Positions 36,679 to 49,000 of a DNA stretch of 64,000 nt are shown here, piece by piece; within the stretch, counting starts at the first letter, position 1, and each line of letters starts with the position of its first letter. Below the pieces are notes generated by a model. That model had not been told where the DNA came from and searched no databases. It was given only the letters and a program-made list of their open reading frames with translations. This DNA comes from Aplysia californica (Eukaryota > Mollusca > Gastropoda > Aplysiida > Aplysiidae). The position numbers and the translations under genes were made by a program. The stretch is taken from assembly GCF_000002075.1 (NCBI RefSeq), contig NW_004797277.1, forward strand, positions 271,540-335,539, written 5' to 3'.

Positions 36679-37464
36679 CAGTCGAACCTGCCCTGACGGC
36701 CCCCTGTGCAAACGGACACTTTCCATTTTCCCCCTTGCGTTTTTTCTATATAATTTAACTGTGTAGAAGGGGCACCTGTCCAACGCGGCCGCGGCCACCA
36801 TATTTTAACACACAACCCTTATCATACCAAGCAATAACCCCTGTCTTAGACGGCCACCTTAGCGACGCCATTATGTTTTGTCATAAATCATGCTTTGGCC
36901 CCTTGCGTTGGGTGAGCCATCATAATCAAATCACCTGTCGTTATTGTTAGGTAGTCCCTCCAACCGATCATGTTGCGTAGGCCCCTCCCACTGTTAGGTA
37001 ACAAATTTTCAGCTGCTGGTGAGGTAAGCATGTGATCCCTCATAACCCATAAGCCCCGCCCAGAACTCATACCCAAATCGTGAGTGAGTTGAGTGGTCAC
37101 TGTTTACCCAGTCTGTAACAAAGTAACAATGGACGTCAACATGAACTTGTGACAGAAGCGTTGCTCGTTCTCCGAGCGGTGGTGACCCATGTGTTTGTTT
37201 TACCATAGCACTCGGTCCTCCTTGTCTGACACATTTCGTTTTATTGTCACCCTTTCACAAAAGGAGTAACAAAAGAACCCCCCAGCGAAAACAACACCAG
37301 TATCAACAACAACAACAACAACAATGCGACTACTTTCGGTTGGGACCTCAGAAAGGAATGGTTTGTTTTCTTCATCTTGATCAGTCCTGCCTAAGACGGC
37401 CACCTGTCTTATACGGCCAATTTTCACCTTGACAATGGATGGCAGTCTTACACAGGCTCGTCTG
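36679..37464 (-). mobile_element. Pogo-like MITE P1, copy 2 (reversed)
   Basis: Left end cagtcgaacctgccctgacg after TA, right end gtcttacacaggctcgtctg. The whole body is the reverse complement of 10893-11697, for example ggccgcggccaccatatttt, gtagtccctccaaccgatca and caccctttcacaaaaggagt. There is no conserved coding frame. Confidence 0.8.
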
Positions 37465-37522
37465 TGGAAGCAGATTGGGGGATGATATTGTTTCCTCCTT
37501 TTTCCTGAACTATAGTATATAT

Positions 37523-37962
37523 ATATGTACGGCATCGTGGTGAAATCAGGCGCTATTCAAAATAATGAATTCCGAGAAATCAGCATTCTTCTTCCAGTTT
37601 TGGAAAATTTTTCGAATTTTTGTTTTTTGCCTCAACACCTTGTATGTCCATTCAAAAACACTTATGTGTGGATTTTATTGAAAAATGTTGATTAAAGGCA
37701 CAAAAAATGTGAATTTAAGTTTCTAAAGACTCTTAAGCTATGGAAGTCACCAAACTTTGACAGCCATTTTCTCTCTTATTTTACTTCTCAAGCCCGCCGA
37801 CCCCCTCCTCCTTCAGTCGCAAATATCTCAACTTCTGTTCAAGACAAATGGATATTTTTTTCTTTGAAAGCAAGGCAAATGAACAACTTTTAAGATGATA
37901 CCAATAACTCCATATGCCTAAAAATTGACGAGCGCCTGATTCCATTGCGTCATGACACATAC
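37523..37962 (-). mobile_element. MITE-1 copy H, reversed
   Basis: Left end gtacggcatcgtggtgaaat then caggcgct; right end gacgagcgcctgattccatt then gcgtcatgacacat. Body words match in reverse order (tgcctcaacaccttgtatgt, cccctcctccttcagtcg). Full length. Confidence 0.85.
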
Positions 37963-40560
37963 GTAATTAACAGATTGGCAAGGATTCAAGATACAACAAA
38001 AAAGGTGTTTGGTATGGAAATATCAGAGGCATTTTACTGTTTGCAACAAAAAAACCCCCAAAAAACCCTGGATCTATAACAGCAACAAAAGCCACATGCA
38101 GACTCAGGCAGTAGTTGACTGAACTATTATGACAGGTGTCATTGTCATTTTATAGATGTCAAAACATTTTACACCACATTTTGTTATTGAATTGTTTGTT
38201 TTTTGTTGATAGTTTTAAGTTTCTGAATGTGAGAGTAGGTGTCACAATTTTCAAACTCTCGACTTGCATTCCTAAAATAAAGCTATTTGTTTTGCCCGGA
38301 AAGTGTCTGTGCTGTATGACAATGGCCGTATTTACTTGTATGAAAGATAGATGACACAATTATTGAGTTAATGTGTGTCTTTTGTTGTGTATTTTAGTGC
38401 ATACAGAACTGCATTTGTATTAGTCAGTTTGGGTAGATAAAGGGATGTGATTATATTTGAAGTTTGACTCACTAGTTGATATGATACATCGTGCCATGCA
38501 GGCTTTTCATTGTAAAGCAAACTTTCTGAGAAAAAAATATAGTCTAAACTGCAAAGTATGATAGGATTTGCGTCAAATGTCAAGGAGTCCTAAAGATAAT
38601 ATCAATTTAATGATAACGATCAGTTTCCACTTACGTTTGTAACATGATCAGTTGGTACATTAAAGCATAGTTTTATTTGAAAGTTGCACCATTACTTCAT
38701 TTGTAAAACAGAACTGTTCTGCACCTTCTAAGTAAATTTTGTTCTGTTTCTCACACAGAAATTATTCCAAGAGTCTCTACAACTTTTCTTTACTGTAAGG
38801 GATGATCAGTGTCACTGAGGTCCTGGGAATGATATTTGTGTACTAGCTTTATGCTCTCAAAACTCATTTTACAAAGCGTTGCTTATCACTAATATCACAC
38901 TCCCCAATCCACCTCTGCCATAACCCTCATTCTAATGGGTCTTGACTCAGGCAGGGAACTATTACTAATTACACCGAAAGCAAAGAGAAGATGATTTTTT
39001 CCCGAACTAGAACAACCTTCCTTGTGCTGTCCAAGTTATTGACCAGAGACAAGAATATATGGCATTTGGAATTCTCAGGCTCCAGTATCATAATACCAAG
39101 TTTAGGGACTGCTAAAGTCGCTTGTAATGGTTCTTTTGCCATAGCACATAGAATGAGGAGGGTGGGGATGGGAAGGGCTGAGTGGTAGCAAATTTTTCTT
39201 CTTTTTGTTTGCTTGAAAATATGTGAGTACAGGTTGCTCTGTCATGAGCTGGCCGTGCATTTTCTGTTTTATTTACTTCGTCTGACCTGACTTGGACCCT
39301 ACCTAAAGATAATCATATTTTAGAATAAAGTTACTTTGCAGGTATAGTAAATGCTTCTTTCTCATCTCCTGGAACTTCCCCCCCCCTCCCCCCGGCTCTT
39401 TATTTTGTTAGTAATAATCGGTTACTGTTGCTTTTAAAATGACTTTTCAAATCATTTGATTTCTTTTCTCTGAAACTTGACAAAAATGTTTAAAAGTGGT
39501 TTTATGTGTACTGTTTTGGGAGACAATAGTGACCCCGATGTACTCTCTTACATATATTTTCCTGCCTTAACTGTAACAGCATATTTTCCGGTTATTTCCT
39601 CATGTGTTGCGAGTTCAGATTTTCAGTGGAAAGTGATGTTAGCCAATTTTGAACAACTTAAGTTGATGTACTTGTTTTTTTCTTTAGTTCTGCCATTGTC
39701 ACGAAGTGAAGTTATCAACAATTCTGTTGTTTTGTACAGTTATGTGTTGTAAATGACAATGTGTATGTTTTCATCAAACATTCATGCTAATGTTCATTGT
39801 TGTTCCAGTAAATGAATGTCATTGGTAAATCATTGGTCTGTTTTGTGAATGGAATGAATCATGAAATTTTAAGGCTTTGTAATATACTATTTTCAATGTA
39901 ATGCAAGAGGCAGGATTCATTCACTGCTTTCTGTAAAGCAACAAAGTTACATATTAAAACAAAGCTTGTTATGGAACTCAGTCCTGTGTTGGATTTGTTT
40001 GAATTTTTAATGGGAGGAACTACCCTTGAGGACCATTTTCTATGTTTGTTGCCCGAGATCAAGTTAGACATAGTAAAATCTCTTAATACACAATTTTATT
40101 TTGGCATAGCTACAGCGGTTGCTATGGAAATGGCCGCCATCTTGAAAATAAACAATGAATTTCAAATCCCTAAGGCTTTCTTATTTACGGACCAAATTTG
40201 GTGAGAGTACAATGTATATATATATATCTGAACCAGACCCTATCAGAGTAACTACTAACCAGCAAGTTTTTTTTCAATAAGTGCAAAAGAAGAAAAAAAA
40301 GAGAATTTTCCCAAAGTATAACAAAATGTTTACTAAATTTAGGTTGCGTAATCACTTGCCAATGGAAAAGTGTTATTTTTTTCGCAAATATCTCTCTGTT
40401 AGTCGTTGAAGGCAGCCTTGCTATCTATGTTTCCTGAAAATTTCATGTCAAAAGGATGAAAACTAAGGAAGGAGTAGGGAAAAAGCTGCAAAAAGTTTCA
40501 TTTTGTGAAAACTCACTATATTAATCTATCCTCATGTTTTCAAAGGCAGTTTACCAGGAA
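37963..40560. other. No gene or clear repeat recognised
   Basis: T-rich, mostly unique-looking sequence continuing the character of 31.7-36.5 kb. Open frames of 60-90 residues only. Confidence 0.5.
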
Positions 40561-40910
40561 AATAATAATAATAATAATAAATAGCATTTGTATAGCGCAT
40601 ATCCTCGCTCAACAGCAGGCTCTATGCGCTTTACACTATATTATTACCCCAGCAGACCATAGAACACTCCGAAACATTCTCAGCTTCCCAGGAAGCATAC
40701 AGTGCAAGCAGCTGATTAAGCGCTCAAACACTAACAAACTGACAAGATCTTTCGCTGTCTATAGCCGGGTGCCCATTCCCACCTGGGTGAAGTGAGGAAA
40801 ATTCGTGTAAAATGCCTTTCCCAAGGACATAACGTCGGGTCCTTGACGGGATTCGAACCCACGACCTTACGGTTGCGAGTCCGAGAGCCTAACCACTAGG
40901 CTACCGACGA
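40561..40910 (-). mobile_element. tRNA-derived SINE (SINE-C), nearly full length
   Basis: On the minus strand it starts tcgtcggtagcctagtggtt (A box), then gtgggttcgaatcccgtc (B box), then a body with ggaaaggcattttacacgaa and gcttaatcagctgcttgcac. The 3' end is agcgcatagagcctgctgtt, tgcgctatacaaatgct and an (ATT)n tail at 40561-40582. Second copy at 28893-29211. Confidence 0.85.
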
Positions 40911-41332
40911 ATAAAGACTTTCTCAGTTGTATTCAAGCTATTTTTAGACAAAAAACTGGTTGATCTTCAAAAATCAGCTAACATAAAATTTGCATAGCCT
41001 GACTCAAAATCTGCAAAATCAAGGGTCACCCCTTAAAGCCGTTTTCTCAGTGATTTCTAATATTGCTACTATGGTCAACCCATTTGAATGCTGTTTAAGC
41101 ATCACAGTTGTTCATTGGTTATCTCAACTGCCATGACTTTGGGGAGGGAGTGTCCGGTATGTTTTTAAGGGCTTTTTTTTTCAATGATTGCTGTGTTAAT
41201 GTTCCTGACTTAAAGTAAAGTTTAAGACTTGTCCGTCATTATGATGTGGCTAGGTATAGACTAAACCAACTCTCGAAAATTTGCGGATTGAATCCATGTG
41301 GGGTCTAAATATTTCTCACCATGTCTGTAATA

Positions 41333-41869
41333 CAGTGGAATCCTGCTATAACGAGAAGGAGGGGACCGGTGCGAAATGTCCGTTATACAAGGATTCTCGT
41401 TATAAGGAATCCAGTAATAAATTCAATGGAAACAATAAAGTAGGCCTAATCTATGAGTTTGGTGTTCTGTTTATTTCTTTTTGTTATCTCCACTGATGAT
41501 GACATTGTTCTACATGACCTCTAGGTCTTAGGCCCCTACTTGATCAAAAATCGAATCGGGTTTCTTTCTCTACCGCTAGCGATGTTGACAGCACGGCGTT
41601 GGCGATCAGAAAGAATGCGCTCTGGGCTAACTGGCCAGCTGTGTTGTCCCCCACCCCACCACACCCCGTGGTGTGTTTAGTCTGCTTACTGGCCTGTGCG
41701 CTGTGACAGCAGCAGCAGTATTCTGCTATAACCGACTCCCATGTTTGTCCGATAGTACTATAGCAGTATTTTATTTACAAAGATAAAGAAGGGAAAAAAA
41801 CGGGGTTTTCGAATAGTGTCTTTATAACAGACTTCTCGTTTCAGGACTCGTTATAAGTGGACTCCACTG
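41333..41869. mobile_element. Pogo/Tigger-like MITE P2
   Basis: Ends cagtggaatcctgctataac and gttataagtggactccactg are inverted repeats, flanked by TA at 41331-41332 and 41870-41871. The words ttctcgttata recur inside. It is 537 bases with no transposase frame. Confidence 0.8.
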
Positions 41870-42336
41870 TATTTCTCTCTGCCCAGTGCCATGACATGTG
41901 ATCAAGTCCTCACCAGCAAAAAAAACTTAGTTCGCAAAAGTTGTGATAGGTGAGGGATGGGCAAAACATTTCAGATGGGGGCGGGTGGCTGGAGAGCACC
42001 ACTGGTTGGTCATACTTCTTGACTTTCCCTCTGTTATTTCTGTCTTTTCGTCTGTCCGTTTTACTTTTTCCCACCACTAAGTGACCATTGTGTCGATGTG
42101 CTTCTCTTTACTCAAACAATCAAGATGAGGTAGGGAATACTTCAACACGGTTTTGAACAGCATACTATAAGTATAAGTTATAAAACTAGACAAAGAATGC
42201 TTGATGGCCTTACTTTGGTATCTTTTTAAAAAAAGTTTTTTTTTCCGTTGATGGCTTGGTCGTCGTTAGACATTGAAGGACGAACTATTGACGCTAATAA
42301 TGCTATTTATTAGTAGTAGTTGTAGTAGCAGTAGCA

Positions 42337-43168
42337 CAGTGGAACTCGGATTAAACGAAGTCGTCAGGCATGACCTTTAATTTAGTTGAATCCGAGTGTT
42401 CATTATAGTTATAGCAAACATGAGGTTTTTGATTAGATAATTACAGGTACAGCGCAAGTAATGTATAATAATGTATTTTCTCAATCAGAAGTAGTTTGGT
42501 TTTAAATGAGAGACATTTTTGTTTCTTTAATACCGAAGAAATACTGGAGAATTCCAGGAAAATACACTGAACTCTACCAAGCACAAACTGAAAAAGGACA
42601 GATTCCTTCAAATGCATGCCTGTGTCATCTATCATCTATAACATATTATTTGCCAAACAAGTTATGTTGCTGTGTATAGCGTAGCATACAGCAACGTTTG
42701 ATTCCACAGTCCAGCGCGCAATTCATTACATAGATCTATGTCAAAATTAGCTTATTATTGTAATATTGATCTGTAGCTTGGGAAAAATTACTGTGTCGCG
42801 TTTCTGTCTCTACTGACGTTTCACACCCACGCCGCTTGTGCCCCCTCCCCCCATCCCCCCAGACACACGCACATAAAGTCACGCGTCACATGTGTGCTAG
42901 CCGCCCGTCCCACCCTGACACACGCTAAGACATGGGTGCATGCTTTAAAAACACGTGTGTTGGTATGAAAGGAGGCCGCTGATTGGTCTCATAAAGCAGT
43001 TCATATTGCACGTGACTTCGTTGAATCCGAGCAAGCAAATTTATGTGTTCGTAAAAATCCCGAGTTATTTTTATTGATTTTTTTAAATTAAAAAAACCGG
43101 AAATGCAATTCCTTTAGTTGAATCAGAGTTTTTGTTGAATCAGAGTTCGTTGAAAAAGAATTCCACTG
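42337..43168. mobile_element. Pogo/Tigger-like MITE P3
   Basis: Ends cagtggaactcggattaaac and cgttgaaaaagaattccactg (inverted), right flank TA, left flank ca instead of TA. The inside, 42640-42930, is related to 14860-15150. Confidence 0.7.
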
Positions 43169-43199
43169 TAGTACTAGTACTAACTACCACGACCGGTAC

Positions 43200-43320
43200 T
43201 ATTATTATTACCATTATTATTTTGAGATTTTTATTATTATAATTATCATCATCATCATTATTATTGTTGTTGTTATTATTATTATTAGGCTAATATTTTT
43301 ATTAACATTATTATAATGAA
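43200..43320. repeat. (ATT)n and (ATC)n imperfect microsatellite
   Basis: Runs of att, atc and ttg trinucleotides. Confidence 0.8.
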
Positions 43321-44129
43321 TATAGCGTTAATTCATAATTGCTTTTTTTGCTTCTATATTGCTGTCAGAGGGCCAATTTTTCTTTAACTCTTTGTCTATG
43401 TGAATTTTAAAAATTTTGTTTTTTTTAGAACTGGGTGTTTTCACAGGAAGTGGCAGAACCAGCATGGTACAAGGGATGGAAAGATGGGTTATTAACCAAA
43501 TGAACACCAGAATGATCAGCAGATGGACTCTGAGGTGGATATTTGATCGGGGAGCAGAGCACTCATGGCAATGACCGGAGTGCTATGATGTTGTTCCCAG
43601 GATCAAGTAATCAAATAATCAAGTAATGGTTATTTTACGATTGAAGATACACTGCTTTGGAACATTATTTTTTTTAATGTACAATTCAGTTTTCGTTTTC
43701 CATTCTGTTTTCCTTTTCTGCAACTTAAAAAGGCAGGCAATAACATACAACATACCATGAAATGTGCAAATTTGTGTGATGGTTCAGAATGTGCCGCAAC
43801 ACTCCCCCTGGTCTACTGCTGGTCAGAAATATTATGTTTTCTACCTCCGTAGAGTGTTAAGAACTTTTTCCACTTTGGGACTAACTCAGTAAAGAGTAGA
43901 GATGAACATGTTCCGACTGTAAAGACCCCAACACTGTGGACAAGGTGTGACAAGGTGTTCAGTAAAGAGTGCAAAGGTGGCTGGGGTCATATCTAGCTCA
44001 ACTACATTGCGGGTGACTCTGTTTCAAAGCCCTAACTGGGAATCTTGAAGTTGGGTTGTTTGAAGAGTTTTCAATTTCAAGGCTGTCAACCCACTTGACG
44101 AGATTCTATTGGAGGTCCCGCCTCTTAAA
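43321..44129. other. No gene recognised
   Basis: Includes a frame at 43463-43574 that mimics an ARL5 last exon; see rejected items. Confidence 0.5.
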
Positions 44130-44515
44130 GGTTCATTCAGTGTTTATAGGGGTATTACCTTTTTTAAACCTTCTCCACACTTTCACGCAGTTGTAATCAA
44201 AGATAGTACAAGACAAGATGGGCCACTTCTCTCTTTGAGCCAATTAAAAAAGTGTCCTCAAAATTTGGTGGCGCCCTCTTCACAAAAGCGCACTCTTTGC
44301 GAACAGAGTTACCCTACTTGAGTTTTTAAAAATCAAAGTGAAACTAGCATGTTTTGGGATAAATTTCGGAAGAACGCTTTTTTTAAATGGTTACGCTGAC
44401 AAAAAACCTTTTCCGGAGGAAAGGGTGATGGTTTTCTTCTTTTAATTTGACTTTAGAATGAAAGGCGAGAGGTCATTAAAATTTAAAAAACCCTAAAACT
44501 ACGCACTGAACGTAC
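44130..44515. repeat. Possible inverted-repeat element
   Basis: ggttcattcagtgtttatag at the left and cgcactgaacgtaccc at the right are imperfect inverted repeats 385 bases apart. Body T-rich, no coding capacity. Confidence 0.35.
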
Positions 44516-44919
44516 CCGAACTGCTGATGAACAGCAGTCGATCTGCGCACGCACGAAGGTGCTATTCCTATTCTTCTTCTGGAAAAACGAAAGAGAGCTT
44601 CAAAACAGACTGCAGCGCCATCTGAAGCAAAGAGCATACTTCCTGCGGACACTTTTTTGGCTGAGTGAACCATCTTGTTATGTACTATCATTGTTGTAAT
44701 TAAATGATATAAGGTAAGCGATGAATAACTTAATAAACTGTTTGCTTTTTTTTCTTTGTTCTTCATAACTGTAGTAGTAAAATGTGGCAAACTGTTCTCT
44801 GCCACAATTGATCTCATTGGTCAAAGAGGCTTAGCCACAAGTCATTGTAATCCTTCTTTCTTCTTCTCTCCTCTGATATGCGTTGGTCATCATCGGGTAT
44901 TGACGGATGAACTATTAAT

Positions 44920-45332
44920 ATATGTCACGACTCCGTGGAATCAGGCGCTCGTCAATTTTTGGGCATGTGGAGTTATTGGTGTTACTATAAAGCTTGTTCA
45001 ATTGTCTATCTTTAGTTGAAAAAAGTATTCATCTATCTTTAATCGAAGTCGAAATATTTGTGATTGAAGGAAGTAGGGTAGATTTCAGATGTAAAATAAA
45101 CGAGAAAATGGCTACCAAAGCTTGGTATCTTTTAATGCATGAGAGTCCTTGAAAACTGAAAATTTACATTTTTTGTACCTTTAATCAAAGTTTTTCAGAA
45201 TAATCCATACGAAAATGTGTTTTTAAATGGATATAAAAGCTGTTCAGCTAAAAAACTAAAATTTTATAAAAATTGCCATTGATTTCATTATTTGGACGAG
45301 AGCTTGATTTCACCATGCTGCCTCACATATTA
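44920..45332 (+). mobile_element. MITE-1 copy I
   Basis: Left end atatgtcacgactccgtgga then atcaggcgctcgtcaa; right end gacgagagcttgatttcacc then atgctgcctcacatat. ATAT on both sides may be the target duplication or part of the ends. It lies just beyond the 3' end of the VWDE-like gene. Confidence 0.85.
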
Positions 45333-45432
45333 TTCATAATTTAGTGGTGATTTATAATAGCCACACAAGACAGTTCAAGACCTTGAGATTTTAAAAAAGT
45401 ACAATGACTCCGTGGACTATATCGGCAATAGA

Positions 45433-45438
45433 TTTATT
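45433..45438 (-). terminator. Possible polyadenylation signal of the VWDE-like gene
   Basis: The plus strand reads tttatt here, so the gene strand reads AATAAA about 600 bases after the stop codon. The stretch between holds no other gene or recognised repeat, and a MITE-1 copy begins just beyond at 45332. Supported by motif and position only. Confidence 0.3.
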
Positions 45439-46032
45439 TGGCAATAAAGGGGCTAATAGTCTAAAAAGAAATACAGAAACAAAGCTTATAACAAAGAACG
45501 GGAGGGGAAAAAATGATAAAAGGAAGTTTCTATTCTCAAAATGTTTTCAAAACTTTTGTTTTCCCTTTTGGTAGAGAATAAGGGATTAAAGATTTAGTTT
45601 AATTGATCTCTATAAGTTATGGCAGAGTACATGAACATTGTATTCCTCCAGATAAGACTTTGAAAAGTTAGGTTTAATTGCTGATTTTTTGGTCGATATT
45701 TTTGCATACGTAATTGTCATTGAAAGTGAACATTTGTCTCTGTTGATCTCTAAGTTATATCACCAAAAAAATTGTCCTCCAAATTAATTTTTTAAAATAT
45801 AAATATTTAGGATTCTCTGTAGATTTTCATTCCTTTTTCATAGAATATTGACATTTTCATTGTTTAATAAAATTCAATAACACAATATGAAATAATTATC
45901 ACTGAATTTGAAACAAAAGCTAATATAAGAAGCAATAACAAAAATTAAGAAATAAAAATTTAAAATGGCATATCTAAGAAAAGTTTTCTCTCATGTAAGA
46001 GTCTTATTTCCTGTTCAGCTGAAATCTTGTGA

Positions 46033-49000
46033 TTATGGTGAATTGGGGTTTCTGGGCTTCTCTAGGAAGTAGTCTCTGTTGTAGGCGGGGATGGGCTGAC
46101 CATGGAAGACGTCAGAGGAGTAGCTACTGTTGTCGTAGCTTGGAGGGTCGTCACGTCTCTCTCTGCGGTTGGATTTACGTCTGTGGACAGATTGGTTGAA
46201 AAGTATGACCATAACTCTTTTATGCCCCCATCGATAAAATTTTCATAATTTGAAAAGGGAGATGTTTTGACCTTCCTTGCCACAGCCAGTCCAGGCAATA
46301 TGGAACACACATGTCAACAGAAAGACAGCCTACCTATAAAATACTTCCAGCATGAGAATCGAACTTGTTCGTTTTAAGTGCATGGCATCATTGTAACAAA
46401 GTAATAAGCCTTGTTACTCATTATATTTTTTCCTTTGCTTGGTCTACATGTATTTCTATGGTCTAAGACATGCTCTATATCAACAGAACATTTTAGTGGT
46501 CTGGGCAGTACACAGAAGACGTGTAAGACCATAGAAGGACAAGCGTAAAAGAAAGAACAAAAGTCAGAAGGACACAAATACACAAGTCAATTTGCCTACA
46601 TCGACATATCTCCTGAAACTGTCCTGCTACATCCTGTAGTTAAAGCCTCCAAGGATCGACCCCCCCCCCTCCCCCATATATATAAGTTAACACCACATAG
46701 CAAAAACCATAGGGTTATCACCTTTTTAAACTAGAGTCCGTACGAGGTCACGTGACACTGAAACTTTTGAGTTCGTTGGCGGTCATTTTTGTTTGGGCTA
46801 AAACGTTTGTTTACACGTGAGTGGGCGTGTCTCTGCCCTTATGTGTTTTATTTGATTCTAACGTTGTGTTTTCATCCAAAGTGAAGCAACTTGCTGTACT
46901 ATTTTTAGCACGCTTCTCAACACGCAAGTCCTCTACGCCTGCCTATAAGTCCTAGGCCTAGCTAGGCTTGTGTGGAGCGGGTGAGAGGAAGGGTAATGCA
47001 TCTCACGATTGGCCGCCCAACCCCTCTTTGCAAAGGACTGTGTGCTTGGTAAGAGAGGCGGGGTAGGGCTTCATTGTTTTGTCACCTTGATGTGGATTAG
47101 TATTTTGATATTGTCAAATTGTTTATGTTTTAGAAAAAATTTTAAAAGGCACTGTTCGATTGGTGCAGACTAAAGACCACTTACAATGACCGGCGCAATT
47201 TAACTGTCTTGGAACAGGTAGGCTCATTACCTATCGAACTTGAAAGCGTTGCTCATTGTGTTTCTCATTCTCAGTCTGTCAATTTCAAATTCAAGTTAAT
47301 AGTAAGCACAAGTCTAATCTATTTGATCTAGGATAATGGTCGAAAAAAGAAAAATATCTGCTTCGACCCAATCTTTGTTGCTTCCCTTGATTTTCTGATA
47401 CTGCCAATACCATAACACTGTTCACGTATCCCGCGAACTATGGATCCCTCAAACTATCGGCCGGTCCCGATAGACTTGAACTATCCGTGTTATATTGTAG
47501 TTGTAATTGCCTCTCGAGGAAAAATTATAATCTGCATTGACAAATGGATTAAACCAGACTTATCTGAACATCATCTTCATATTTATCACATTTCTGGACA
47601 GAAATTGCCATTTTTCTTCAGGAGAGGCGGTTACAACAGCATCAACCCCAACGTTCAAGTGAATTTTCACTACAACAACGTTTAACAACCTTATCCAATA
47701 TGAAAGACATGTCGTATACTTAACTAACACTAACATCTGGCACCCATACAAACAGGACACACGACAAAGCAAGACCAATCTGAAACTATACCTTTTAGCG
47801 AGTAAGTAGATCGCCACAGCCAACAGGATCACAAGCATGAGCACAGCACACCCAGCCCCGATGAGAGCATTCCTCAAAATGTGGGAACCATCATCATCCT
47901 TCGCATCATCGAGGTGCTGCTTACAGTGCGCCAGGTCTGTTCACAAGGATTAGAATTAATTTGTTTAGTTTTTGTAAGAGTTTTATGGCATTTGCAACAT
48001 GAATAAGTCATACAAGTGTCGAAGATTAGAAGTAATAGAAGTGTAACTAGGAAGTAACAGGCAAAGGAAAGGAGGAGAGATTTTGGATGATAAATGTTTG
48101 ATAGGAAAGAAGGAGCAAACCACACCAGAGCACCCGTTAACCACTCAGTAAAATAGATTATAACTACCTGGGCCCCCTTTTGATGAAAGAAACGATCGGT
48201 GCTTTAATATCAACTAAAAGTCATTGGCCTACTATATTTACACTCTACTGGAATGGGGCATTAAATCTTGAGAGATGCAAAAAATTATGAGGTCTAGATC
48301 TATACTTTCAAAACAAAATGCGCCTCGCGAAATATCACTTCCCGATTTTCTAAAATTACCAAGACAGAAGCGTCGGCCTACAAAAGTGATCGGCGAAATA
48401 TAGAAATTCAGCTTTTTGCAGCAAAACTGTCTCAAAACTGAAAAAAACAAGGGCGTCATGCTCTGGAGAATATTTTATAGAATCTTTTGGCGAAAACCGT
48501 ATGTCGATCGAAGCTGCCATTAAAAAGCCCTTTGAATAGCAAAATTCGGCCACCACAAATTGATAATAGATGCTGACATGGTGGTGGTGGGGGTGGTGGT
48601 TAAGCTGGAGGTTGAGGTGGTGGTTGAGATGGTGGCAATGAAGAAGATTTTGGTTAAGGATTCAGTGGCTGCTTCTGCTGCAGTATTGTTGCTGTAGCTG
48701 CTTCTGCTGCAGATGATGATGATGAGCAACAGGATGATGAGGAGGAAGACGAAGAGGAGGATGTGGCTAGGAGGAAGAAGTGGCGAGGAGGAAGAAGAGA
48801 AAAAAGATTTTAAAATTGTTTGGATTTTTTGTTTTTTTTGTTAGTTTGTTTCTTTGTTGAGGAAGGATTTATGAAAAAAAGCAGGAGATGATGGTTGCAC
48901 TGTTGTTGAATGACTTGAATTTGCAAATTCACTACACATTTACTTCAATGAAAAATGATGTGGAAAAGACAGTGCTTCAATTCATTCAAATAACAAGGTG

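Noticed and set aside
43463-43574. Frame reading MVQGMERWVINQMNTR after a phase-compatible acceptor, looking like an ARL5 last exon
   Set aside because: The exon at 31644-31692 matches the family better (LYQGLEW), is much closer, and gives the exact family length. The 43-kb frame would add a residue and a 20-residue tail, so the likeness is taken as chance.
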